Source of the DNA: an uncultured Bacteroides sp.
GTDB lineage: Bacteria; Bacteroidota; Bacteroidia; Bacteroidales; Bacteroidaceae
Length of the DNA: 17,854 nt
NCBI RefSeq assembly: GCF_910578895.1
Contig: NZ_CAJTSC010000061.1
Coordinates: 1 to 17,854, forward strand
Reading direction: 5' to 3'
Part shown: positions 8,175 to 15,346 of the stretch, in pieces
Layout of the letters: each line of letters begins with the position of its first letter
How positions within the stretch are numbered: the first letter of the stretch is position 1
Position numbers and translations under genes: made by a program
Notes under the pieces: generated by a model
Database searches by the model: none
Seen by the model: the letters and a program-made list of their open reading frames with translations, nothing else
What the model was told of the DNA's origin: nothing

Positions 8175-11100
8175 TTAGAATGTAAGTTGTGCGCCTACGG
8201 TAAATGAACGGGTAAACGGATAGATGTGGCGGTCTATACCGGTATTCAGCGGACTGCTCGTTGAGAATTCCGGGTCTACACCGTTGTACTTGGTGATGGT
8301 GAACAGGTTATCTCCGCTTACGTAGAAACGCAGTTTCTCGATATAGGCTTTTTTCAACAATGATTGTGGCAGGGAATAGCCGATTTGTGCTTGGCGCAGA
8401 CGTACGAAATTACCATTCTCTAAGAAACGCTCGCTTTCGCGTGAGTTACCGTTGGGGTCATTGTAGATGGCGCGCGGCACATTGGTGTGCGGATTTTCCG
8501 GAGTCCATGCGTTTGTCACGGTAGCCAGCATATTGGAAGGTGCGCTCATGGATTCGTAGAAATAACGGTTACCATTGTAGAGCTTGTGACCGAACATGCC
8601 GCCGAAACTGAATGAGAGGTCGAAGCCTTTATAGGCACCCGAGAAGTTCAGGTTGGCTTCTACTTTGGGGATGCCGGTGCCGCAGTATTCTTTGTCATTT
8701 TCATCGATGACGCCGTCGTTGTTCACGTCCAAGAAGCGGATATCACCGGCTTTAGCATTGGGCAAGAGACGTTTGCCGTCCTTGTTGACGTAAGCAGCAG
8801 CTTCTTCATCGCTCTGGAAGATACCACCTGTGCGATACAGGTAGAAACCGCTGATGGGTTTACCCTCTTTGGCGTATGCCGGAATATGGTCGGTGTCCCA
8901 AAGCAGACCCGTGGAGGGCAGTGATTGACCTTGATCTGCCAATTCCACTACTTTGTTCTTGGTGGTAGAGAAATTGAAACCTACATTGTATTCGAAGTCT
9001 TTCACTTTGTCGCTCCAGTTCAATTCCAACTCTATACCGTTGTTACGTATTTTGCCTACGTTCAGGATAGGGTTCTCGTAACCTGCGGATGGAGAGAGTC
9101 GCTTGGTGATAAGCAAGTCTTCCGTTTGGTTGACATAGTAGTTGATGCTACCGGTCAGGCGGTTGTTGAACATACCGAGGTCGAAACCAATGTTCTTCGT
9201 GTCGGTGGTTTCCCATTTCAGGCTACGGTTTTCCATAGCCCATGAAGCTGCACCTTGCCAAGCACTGTTTCCGCTACCTTGTATGTAGCCTCCTTCCCAG
9301 CGGTTACTACGTGAGATAAGTGCCTGAAAGTCGTAGTAGCCTAATGCGTTCTCATTGCCGAGACGTCCCCAGCTGGCGCGGAACTTCAAGTTGTTTATAA
9401 AGAAATCTTTCGGGTAGAAAGTCTCTTCACTGATTCTCCAACCAAGTGCTATGGAGGGGAAAGTTCCCCAACGGTTGTTTACACCGAATTTGGAAGAACC
9501 GTCACGGCGTACAGTGGCTTGGAACAAATATTTACCGGCAAAAGAATAGTTTACACGACCGAAGAAAGAAGCGCGGTTGTATTTGTAATTGCTGCCGTCA
9601 CCTGTGAATGTTCCGCCTATACCGGCATCAATGGTGCTGAAAGTAGGATCGAGGAAACCGGCAGGTTCGTCGCGTGAAGCAAGGTTTCCGTTTTCATCTA
9701 CATAATACTTAGTGCTTTTACCCTCTACACCTACACCGTTATCGGTATATTTGGTGGTGGTAATAGACGAGCCGAGCATAGCCGATACGTTGTGTTTGCC
9801 AAATTCTTTGTTAAAGTTCAGTACATTATCTATTACTTGCTCTTCCCAATAATAAGTGCCTTCGTAGCTGTAGGGATAAAGATTGGGGTTTTGGGCATTC
9901 GAGATATAGTCCGGGCGATGTGAATTGTAGCGGTAGTGAGTGCCGCGATAGGCATAGCTGGTTTTGAAGTTCAGGTAGTCGGTGATTTTCACTCCTACCG
10001 ATACATTGGCGTTAGTATAGAACTTTTTGGTGGCTGCATCTTTGAAGTGATGGTCTGCCATTACGTTATTGGCAGCCGGCAGTTTTTGCGTGGCTGTCAG
10101 GCCGAAACCGTACTTCTCGTTTTCATCATAAATAGGCAGTAGAGGGGAGCAACCGTACATTTCGCGTAAGCTGTATTGGGTCTGTCTGCTCTTGGTATAG
10201 CGCAAGCTTAGGTTGGCATCAATGTCGAAGATGTATTTGCTCATGTGCATCTTCATGCGGGCATTGTCTTGTCGGTAGTCATTACCGAGGAAGATACCTT
10301 TGTCATCGGAATGGTTGTAGGATACGGAGTATTGCGCCACATCACTGCCGCCACGTACACTGAACATATAGTTCTGCGAAAGTCCTGTACGCATCATTGC
10401 GTCTTGCCAGTCGGTATCCACACCGGTATCGGTGGTGCAATATTCGGGAACAAGCATCGGATTTTGTTCATTCTCTGCGTTGTAGTTGTCAAACATCGCC
10501 TTGATAGTACTCTTATACTGCTCTGCATTCACCATTTCCAGTTTGTTGGCTACGGTGGTCATGCTCAGGTAGGTGTTGAAGTCGATGTGCGTTTCGCCCT
10601 TCTTGCCGTTTTTGGTGGTGATGATGATTACGCCGTTGGCGGCTACCGAACCGTAGATGGCTGCGGCGGCACCGTCCTTCAATACTTCCATGGACTGGAT
10701 GTCCTGCGGGTTTACGTTGTCGATGTCGCCGGGGAAGCCGTCGATGATGTAGAGTGGCTCGTTGCTGCCGAAAGACTTCACGCCACGGATTTTTACGGAT
10801 ACGCCCGCACCTGCGTTACCGCCGGACTTCATGATGTTTACACCGGCAATCTTGCCTTGCAAAGCTTCTGCGGGGTTGGTGGTGGCGCGTTTGGTCAGTT
10901 CATCGGTGTCTACCGAAGTGATGGCACCCGTCATGTCGCTCTTCTTCATGGTGCCGTAGCCGATAACGACCACTTCGTCCAGCATTTCGTTGTCTTCTGC
11001 CAAGACAACTTTCAATGTCTTACGGCCGTTGAGCGGAATTTCCTGTGTTGTATAACCCACATAAGAGATAATGATTGTTGCGTTGGGCGATACGGTTAAT

Positions 11101-11303
11101 GAGAATTTACCGTCGATGTCTGTGATAAGACCGTTGGTAGTTCCTTTTTCCAGTACACTGGCTCCGATCACTGTCTCGCCGGATGTGTCGGTTACTGTAC
11201 CTGTCAGCTGGATGCTTTGTGCCCATGTACATGCGGGCAACATAAAAGCAAAGAAAAGAAGCAACTGAATCGTTCTTTCTTTAAAAGCATTACTTTTACT
11301 CAT
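8175..11303 (-). CDS. SusC/RagA family TonB-dependent transporter
   Basis: Outer-membrane beta-barrel transporter of 1042 aa that imports oligosaccharides with energy from TonB. Signal peptide 1-29 (ending TWAQ) is followed by a carboxypeptidase-D regulatory-like domain (about 32-103). The TonB-box/plug entry region is DEVVVIGYGTMKK (109-121). The plug carries LYIIDGFPGD (184-193) and the SusC signature MEVLKDGAAAAIYG (205-218) and ANGVIIITTK. The rest is the 22-strand barrel, ending in an aromatic residue (QLTF) as outer-membrane proteins require. No extra N-terminal STN domain is present, so it is not an anti-sigma/ECF-coupled receptor; control more likely comes from the adjacent TPR regulator. 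The start ATG follows a leader of a few tens of bases after a candidate -7 box. Confidence 0.96.
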   Translation of the reverse strand: MSKSNAFKERTIQLLLFFAFMLPACTWAQSIQLTGTVTDTSGETVIGASVLEKGTTNGLITDIDGKFSLTVSPNATIIISYVGYTTQEIPLNGRKTLKVVLAEDNEMLDEVVVIGYGTMKKSDMTGAITSVDTDELTKRATTNPAEALQGKIAGVNIMKSGGNAGAGVSVKIRGVKSFGSNEPLYIIDGFPGDIDNVNPQDIQSMEVLKDGAAAAIYGSVAANGVIIITTKNGKKGETHIDFNTYLSMTTVANKLEMVNAEQYKSTIKAMFDNYNAENEQNPMLVPEYCTTDTGVDTDWQDAMMRTGLSQNYMFSVRGGSDVAQYSVSYNHSDDKGIFLGNDYRQDNARMKMHMSKYIFDIDANLSLRYTKSRQTQYSLREMYGCSPLLPIYDENEKYGFGLTATQKLPAANNVMADHHFKDAATKKFYTNANVSVGVKITDYLNFKTSYAYRGTHYRYNSHRPDYISNAQNPNLYPYSYEGTYYWEEQVIDNVLNFNKEFGKHNVSAMLGSSITTTKYTDNGVGVEGKSTKYYVDENGNLASRDEPAGFLDPTFSTIDAGIGGTFTGDGSNYKYNRASFFGRVNYSFAGKYLFQATVRRDGSSKFGVNNRWGTFPSIALGWRISEETFYPKDFFINNLKFRASWGRLGNENALGYYDFQALISRSNRWEGGYIQGSGNSAWQGAASWAMENRSLKWETTDTKNIGFDLGMFNNRLTGSINYYVNQTEDLLITKRLSPSAGYENPILNVGKIRNNGIELELNWSDKVKDFEYNVGFNFSTTKNKVVELADQGQSLPSTGLLWDTDHIPAYAKEGKPISGFYLYRTGGIFQSDEEAAAYVNKDGKRLLPNAKAGDIRFLDVNNDGVIDENDKEYCGTGIPKVEANLNFSGAYKGFDLSFSFGGMFGHKLYNGNRYFYESMSAPSNMLATVTNAWTPENPHTNVPRAIYNDPNGNSRESERFLENGNFVRLRQAQIGYSLPQSLLKKAYIEKLRFYVSGDNLFTITKYNGVDPEFSTSSPLNTGIDRHIYPFTRSFTVGAQLTF

Positions 11304-11345
11304 GTGAATAAGTTTTTAAGGTTAATATGGTTGGTTTTTCGTTGC

Positions 11346-11377
11346 CAAATTAAGTTGATATTACCCGGCTATGCTAA
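11346..11377 (-). promoter_or_regulatory. Candidate susC promoter
   Basis: On the minus strand TTAATTTG (11353-11346) differs from the -7 consensus TAnnTTTG at one position. TTAG (11377-11374) lies 20 bases upstream where the -33 TTTG is expected. Both boxes are imperfect, as expected for an activator-dependent promoter, and the TCTACA repeats begin just upstream. Predicted leader about 35 bases. Confidence 0.4.
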
Positions 11378-11386
11378 TAAAGATTG

Positions 11387-11491
11387 TCTACAAGCGGTCT
11401 ACAGACAGGCTGTTTTTGTCTGTTTTATTATCTACATGCTTGTTTGTAATATGTTGGTAATTAATTGTATTACCGGATATATATATCTACA
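11387..11491. repeat. Four phased TCTACA repeats upstream of susC, candidate operator
   Basis: TCTACA occurs at 11387-11392, 11398-11403, 11431-11436 and 11486-11491 on the plus strand (TGTAGA on the minus strand). Start-to-start spacings are 11, 33 and 55 bases, all multiples of 11, so the copies fall on roughly one helical face. The first two extend to GTCTACA. An overlapping 7-bp inverted repeat, ACAGACA (11401-11407) and TGTCTGT (11417-11423), sits beside the second copy. The position, just upstream of the candidate -33 box, suits an activator; the adjacent TPR/LuxR-type regulator is the obvious candidate ligand. Binding is inferred. Confidence 0.5.
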
Positions 11492-11583
11492 AAACGGTAT
11501 GCTCGGTTTTATGGCATATAGTAGAAAATATAGAGAAGGAAAACCGGCGTTATTGTCTCCTATAGTGAGATAGTTGATATTAA

Positions 11584-11757
11584 GAGCCTGTTTAAATTTT
11601 CTTCAAAAAGTTTTTCTTTAGCTTCCTTTGAGCGTTCTTTCCGGTCTGTATTCCTCTTTTTATTCGTCACATAGTCCGCTATGCTCCTCATAAAAAGCAG
11701 AAAAACATCCTCGAAAAGAACGCTCAAAATAATGCTGAACAAAATTTAAACAGGCTC
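11584..11757. mobile_element. MITE-like non-autonomous element, 174 bp
   Basis: Perfect 17-bp terminal inverted repeats, GAGCCTGTTTAAATTTT (11584-11600) and its complement (11741-11757), flanked by a TAA direct repeat (11581-11583 and 11758-11760) that looks like a 3-bp target duplication. Inside, a second perfect 14-bp inverted repeat (TTTGAGCGTTCTTT, 11627-11640, with 11715-11728) and a central CATAG/CTATG (11670-11683) allow the whole unit to fold into one long nested hairpin. It encodes no transposase; the 60-codon ORF crossing it is incidental. A TNA duplication and GAG-type ends recall the IS1031 group of the IS5 family, so it may be mobilised by such an IS; that parentage is inferred. 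Confidence 0.75.
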
Positions 11758-11833
11758 TAAAAGAGGGTATAAGATCTGTCCGGTTTGCCTTACGGATGTT
11801 CCGCAAAACTCCTTGTGATATATTCCCTTGTTT

Positions 11834-13447
11834 TTATACGTTTTGCAGATAGTCCGTCAGGTCCTCTTCGGAAGATAAGTTCAGGGATTTGCGCAGGCGA
11901 TAGCGGTTCATGTTGATGGTTTTGGGAGTGGTGCCCGTCAGCATGGCTATTTCTTTGGTGGAGAGGTTGACGCGCAGGAGGGTGGCAAGATGTTTTTCTC
12001 CCTGTGTCAGTTTGGGATGTAGCGTGACGAGCCTTTGCAGGAATTCGTTGTTTTTGTCTTCGATGTTAAGTAGCAGGTTGGTGTTGTCGCCGTTCTGATA
12101 CTGTTTGATGAATGAATTGATTTTTTTCAGGTGCGAAACCACTGCTTGGGCATCCATTTTATACCCTTCTTTTATCATTTCGCGTATTTTATCCAACAGC
12201 TCGTTACGGCTTTTCAGGAATACGGCAAAGCTTGTGGCTTCCTGCTGGCTTGCTTGCAGGGCATGCTGCACGTTTTGCAGTTCCAGTTCCTGCTGGTGCA
12301 GTTTCAATTCGGATACTTCGCGTTCGGATAGCTGGAGCTGGTAGCGGGCTTCCACCAGTTGATGGTCTTTCTTGCGTTTATACCATTTATATAGGAAAAT
12401 CCAGAAAGCGATTCCCAAAATGAGCACGCTGCTCACGAGCCACAGGTTCCGTTTCAGGAGTTCTATCTCGTAGGTCTGCTCTTGCATTTCGGTGGCATAT
12501 TTCTGGTCTTGGTATCTTTTGTAGGAGATTTCCTGCTCGATGTTGCGCAGTTTGTTGCTGCTTTGGAGCCTTTTGCTCAGGGCGTACATCATGCTGAGGT
12601 ATTTGAACGCCTGGTCGTAATTGCCGATGGCGGCATACACTTGGGACGAGTATTCGTAATTGTCGCAAATCAGTTCGCGCGCGCCGATGTTGTGGGCATA
12701 TTCATAGGCTTTCTGCAACGCTTCCAGTGCTTTGGAGTATTGTTCGCCGAAGTAATATTGCTTGCCCATGTTGTTGTAGTTCTCGCCTAAGGACCATTGT
12801 GCGTCCAGGTTCTTGTTGATGGTGATGGCTTCGCGTATGAGTTTCAATTTTTCGTCGGTGTCTCCCTGATACAGGCATAGGTTGCTCAGGTTGGTGGCAA
12901 TGCCTTTCAGGTTGCGCTGTGCGCGGTTGATTACCAAAGCCCGCCGGAAGAACCCTTCGGCAATCAGGAATTCATTGAGCAGATAGTGCATGACGCCGCG
13001 CTCGTTGTAACAACCGGCTATGGAGATTGAGTCTCCCAGCACCTTGAAGATGGAGATTGCCTTGTCGTTCAGTTCGATTGCCTTGTTGTAGTCGCCCAAT
13101 TTGCCGTATACCCGTCCCATGAGCGAGTAGAGTTGCGCATGTTGCGGCTTGTTCGACGGGTGGATGTATTTCTCCGTGTCATACAGGTTCTTGATGCTCA
13201 TGTCGAAGTTACCCAATAGCTGTTCTGCCTGGCTTTGCAGCAGCATGGCATGTGCGCGTATCTCGTTGGGTTCGTTTTCCGGAAATAAGATTGCCGCCTG
13301 TCCTGCATAGTAGGAGGCTTGCTTGGGGGCATTGAACAGGGCTTTTTGTGCTTGCTCGATAAAGTTCCGCGCTTTCTCCAAGTCTTGTGCCTGTAGAAGT
13401 ATGTTGGGTAAAAAACAGATAAAGAAAACGGCAAAGTGTTTTTTCAT
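11834..13447 (-). CDS. Membrane-spanning TPR regulator with C-terminal LuxR-type HTH
   Basis: Predicted transcriptional regulator of 537 aa, of the Bacteroidetes type often encoded next to susCD. A signal-like segment (about 1-21, ending LLQAQ) is followed by tandem TPR repeats (about 60-295), a single transmembrane helix (about 335-355), a charged coiled coil (about 360-410) and a C-terminal LuxR-like helix-turn-helix (about 480-524, LTQGEKHLATLL then STKEIAMLTGTTPKTINMNR). This order predicts periplasmic TPRs that sense a ligand or protein and signal through the membrane to the HTH. The ATG at 13447 is chosen: the longer reading starts at a TTG lying inside a -7 promoter box. It sits upstream of susC in the same direction and is the likely local activator of the locus; that target is inferred from position. 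Confidence 0.85.
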   Translation of the reverse strand: MKKHFAVFFICFLPNILLQAQDLEKARNFIEQAQKALFNAPKQASYYAGQAAILFPENEPNEIRAHAMLLQSQAEQLLGNFDMSIKNLYDTEKYIHPSNKPQHAQLYSLMGRVYGKLGDYNKAIELNDKAISIFKVLGDSISIAGCYNERGVMHYLLNEFLIAEGFFRRALVINRAQRNLKGIATNLSNLCLYQGDTDEKLKLIREAITINKNLDAQWSLGENYNNMGKQYYFGEQYSKALEALQKAYEYAHNIGARELICDNYEYSSQVYAAIGNYDQAFKYLSMMYALSKRLQSSNKLRNIEQEISYKRYQDQKYATEMQEQTYEIELLKRNLWLVSSVLILGIAFWIFLYKWYKRKKDHQLVEARYQLQLSEREVSELKLHQQELELQNVQHALQASQQEATSFAVFLKSRNELLDKIREMIKEGYKMDAQAVVSHLKKINSFIKQYQNGDNTNLLLNIEDKNNEFLQRLVTLHPKLTQGEKHLATLLRVNLSTKEIAMLTGTTPKTINMNRYRLRKSLNLSSEEDLTDYLQNV

Positions 13448-13465
13448 AAGGGTTTCTTCTTTTTG

Positions 13466-13473
13466 CAAATCTA
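13466..13473 (-). promoter_or_regulatory. Candidate -7 box of the regulator gene
   Basis: The minus strand reads TAGATTTG, matching TAnnTTTG, 18 bases before the regulator ATG. No good TTTG -33 element is seen at the expected distance. The box contains the TTG that would otherwise be read as an upstream start, which argues for the ATG start at 13447. Confidence 0.45.
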
Positions 13474-13514
13474 ATAATTTTTGTTTAAAACTCTCGTTTG
13501 CCTGTGAAAAGATT

Positions 13515-13522
13515 TATCTTTG
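13515..13522 (+). promoter_or_regulatory. Candidate -7 box of rnhB
   Basis: TATCTTTG matches TAnnTTTG exactly, 29 bases before the rnhB ATG. A TTTG at 13497-13500 is only 14 bases upstream, closer than usual for a -33 element. Together with the box at 13466-13473 it makes this 100-base gap a divergent promoter region. Confidence 0.5.
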
Positions 13523-13551
13523 TGTCTTTGTCTGTCCTAACGTAGTGATAT

Positions 13552-14157
13552 ATGCTGTTACCTTATTTGAATAAAGAACTGATAGAGGCGGGTTGTGATG
13601 AGGCGGGGCGCGGTTGCCTTGCCGGTGCGGTCTATGCCGCTGCCGTTATCCTGCCCCGGGATTTCGAGAACGACCTGTTGAATGACTCCAAGCAACTGAC
13701 CGAGAAACAACGGTATGCCTTGCGTGAGGTCATTGAGAAAGAGGCGCTGGCATGGGCGGTAGGAGTGGTCTCTCCTGCGGAGATTGACAAGATAAATATC
13801 CTGAACGCTTCTTTCCTTGCCATGCACCGCGCCGTAGACCGGTTGCAGTTGCGTCCGCAGCATCTGCTTATCGATGGTAACCGCTTCAGGAAGTACCGGG
13901 ATGTTCCGCACACCACCGTTGTGAAGGGTGACGGCAAGTATCTGTCCATTGCGGCGGCATCCATCCTTGCCAAGACTTATCGTGATGATTATATGAATCG
14001 GCTGCACGAGGAGTTTCCCTGTTACGATTGGAACCGGAACAAAGGATATCCCACGAAGAAGCACCGTGCAGCTATTGCCGAACGGGGAACGACTCCTTAT
14101 CATCGCATGACTTTCAATTTGCTGGGCGACGGGCAGTTGTCGTTGAATTTCGGATAA
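13552..14157 (+). CDS. rnhB: Ribonuclease HII
   Basis: Cytoplasmic endonuclease of 201 aa, normal for the family, that cuts the RNA strand of RNA-DNA hybrids and single ribonucleotides left in DNA. The DEDD metal-binding set is present: Asp16 and Glu17 in AGCDEAGRG, Asp108 in LLIDGN, and Asp145 after SIAAASILAKTYR. The substrate-specific GRG (19-21) and DSKQLT (45-50) are intact. ATG at 13552 puts the first catalytic motif at its usual distance from the N terminus. It is the only plus-strand gene in the window, a housekeeping gene that separates the AT-rich propeller cluster from the sugar-utilisation genes. Confidence 0.97.
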   Translation: MLLPYLNKELIEAGCDEAGRGCLAGAVYAAAVILPRDFENDLLNDSKQLTEKQRYALREVIEKEALAWAVGVVSPAEIDKINILNASFLAMHRAVDRLQLRPQHLLIDGNRFRKYRDVPHTTVVKGDGKYLSIAAASILAKTYRDDYMNRLHEEFPCYDWNRNKGYPTKKHRAAIAERGTTPYHRMTFNLLGDGQLSLNFG

Positions 14158-14183
14158 CGGTTGCGCTTCGTGACGCATGCCGT

Positions 14184-14205
14184 TGGCGGACATTCAAGTC
14201 CGCCA
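14184..14205. terminator. Hairpin between convergent genes, possible two-way terminator
   Basis: TGGCGGAC (14184-14191) and GTCCGCCA (14198-14205) form an 8-bp GC-rich stem with a 6-base loop, 26 bases past the rnhB stop and 58 bases from the stop of the convergent propeller gene. Neither side has a strong T run, so termination is likely but not certain. Confidence 0.5.
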
Positions 14206-14263
14206 TAAGTTACATTTACAGTATTCTTTAGTGCCATAATGAAAATGCTTCGAAACAATTTCT

Positions 14264-15214
14264 TTAGCTTTCGAATGCGATTATCCGCTCATGCGAAACA
14301 CAAAATGTAGAATACATCCGACCGGGCATTTCCAGCAGTTCATCCCACTTTATCTGAGGGAACAAAGAGAAAACCGCTATCCGATTCATAGCCATTCCGT
14401 TACCATTATCCGACACAAGCAGCAGATATAGTTTATCCTCATATATACAAGCATCCTCGCAAATAATTCCATAACTATTGCTATCTTGAACTTTTCTCTC
14501 CCATTGTAAAAGTGTCCTCTTTACCATCGGAATGTCAGAATAATCATAAACTTCCACCCGATTCTTTTGCCTGTCATACTTCTCTATTTGCGGCATATTG
14601 TCAGACACAGCCACATATCCGTCTGCAGTCTCCAATAAATAACGCCCGTTTCTCAGTTTATCCTGGCTGGTGTATTCAAAGCGATAGCGTTCCCCAAAAA
14701 ATGAAACATCACCATCCGACAAATCCAGATGGGCGAATGCCCCCGCATCGGCACTCGTTGAAATATCCATCTTGTCTCCGTCACTCAGTAAAAAATGATA
14801 ACCAATCATCAACCTGCTTTCCAACGGAAGCGGATACTTGGTGCAGATATTTCCTTGCAAATCATACGCCACCAACTTACCGCATCCTCCATCCAATGCA
14901 TACAAAGTGTCATTCTTTAATGTAAACTGAGACAAATTGCACAATTCATCCGGTCCTTCGCCCGAAGTCCCGATGAATGTTTTCAATTTCCAGCCATCGA
15001 CATCCATACATACAATGCGATTGCGGTATTTGTCAATAAAGAAAATATCTCCTTCTTTTGATATCATATTCTTCACCTTTGCAAGGAATAGTGTGTCGGA
15101 TAACTCCGACACACTTGATATACGCGCCACCTTTTTGACCCTGTCTTCTCTATTGCTACAAGAAAACAAAATCAGGAATAAGGTAATTATACCAATTACT
15201 CTATACATAATCAT
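14264..15214 (-). CDS. 6-bladed beta-propeller lipoprotein (first copy)
   Basis: Predicted lipoprotein of 316 aa; the signal peptide ends LFSC, with lipidated Cys19. The mature part begins with a short charged linker and then repeats of about 45 residues alternating beta strands with Asp/Gly turns, typical of the Bacteroidetes 6-bladed beta-propeller family (NHL/TolB-like). The family marker is GTSGEGPDEL (82-91), a variant of GxGPGEF. No catalytic residues are recognised; propellers of this group are thought to bind ligands or proteins, and their function is unknown. It is the last gene of the cluster, starting 7 bases after a small-ORF remnant. At 316 aa it is shorter than its 384-aa neighbour, though I see no obvious truncation scar. 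Confidence 0.8.
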   Translation of the reverse strand: MIMYRVIGIITLFLILFSCSNREDRVKKVARISSVSELSDTLFLAKVKNMISKEGDIFFIDKYRNRIVCMDVDGWKLKTFIGTSGEGPDELCNLSQFTLKNDTLYALDGGCGKLVAYDLQGNICTKYPLPLESRLMIGYHFLLSDGDKMDISTSADAGAFAHLDLSDGDVSFFGERYRFEYTSQDKLRNGRYLLETADGYVAVSDNMPQIEKYDRQKNRVEVYDYSDIPMVKRTLLQWERKVQDSNSYGIICEDACIYEDKLYLLLVSDNGNGMAMNRIAVFSLFPQIKWDELLEMPGRMYSTFCVSHERIIAFES

Positions 15215-15221
15215 TTAGCAT

Positions 15222-15346
15222 TTAACACGACGTTTTTACACCATCGCATTTATGATTATCCACATAACTCCCCACTTTGACTACTGCCATGCTTATTATC
15301 CTCTCAAAAGAATAGAGCAAACTATTAAAACAACAATATATTTCAT
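15222..15346 (-). pseudogene. Remnant of a small secreted-peptide gene
   Basis: The space between two propeller genes is not empty. An ATG overlaps the upstream stop as TGATG (15344-15348) and opens a signal-like stub, MKYIVVLIVCSILLRG, closed by two stops (15296 and next codon). In another frame 15222-15290 reads MAVVKVGSYVDNHKCDGVKTSC, a short tail with two Cys, ending 7 bases before the next gene. A single frameshift could join them into a secreted peptide of about 40 residues. Coupled start, hydrophobic leader and Cys tail fit the NVEALA-type peptides seen beside such propeller genes, but no NVEALA motif is present. It may be chance. Confidence 0.3.

Larger units (their letters stand above)
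11304..11833. other. Intergenic region between the regulator and susC
   Basis: Holds the candidate susC promoter, the phased TCTACA repeats and the MITE-like element, listed separately. Between 11492 and 11583 the DNA is AT-rich with no clear motif. Between 11761 and 11833, just past the regulator stop, only a weak imperfect pairing (TTTGCC.. with ..GCAAA, about 11787-11814) is seen, so no clear terminator separates the regulator from this region; the MITE hairpin could serve as one. Confidence 0.6.

Noticed and set aside
10245..11099. 284-codon plus-strand ORF opposite susC
   Set aside because: Lies fully antisense to conserved SusC plug-coding sequence and has no family features.
11560..11742. 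60-codon minus-strand ORF over the MITE
   Set aside because: It is formed by the inverted-repeat sequence, Lys/Arg-rich, and crosses the element boundary.
11787..11814. Terminator hairpin after the regulator gene
   Set aside because: The pairing TTTGCC...GCAAA is interrupted and lacks a T run on the minus strand.
13448..13468. TTG start for the regulator gene
   Set aside because: The TTG lies within a -7 promoter match, and the downstream ATG begins a proper signal-like segment.
13558..14193. 211-codon minus-strand ORF opposite rnhB
   Set aside because: rnhB has all catalytic residues; the opposite frame is incidental.
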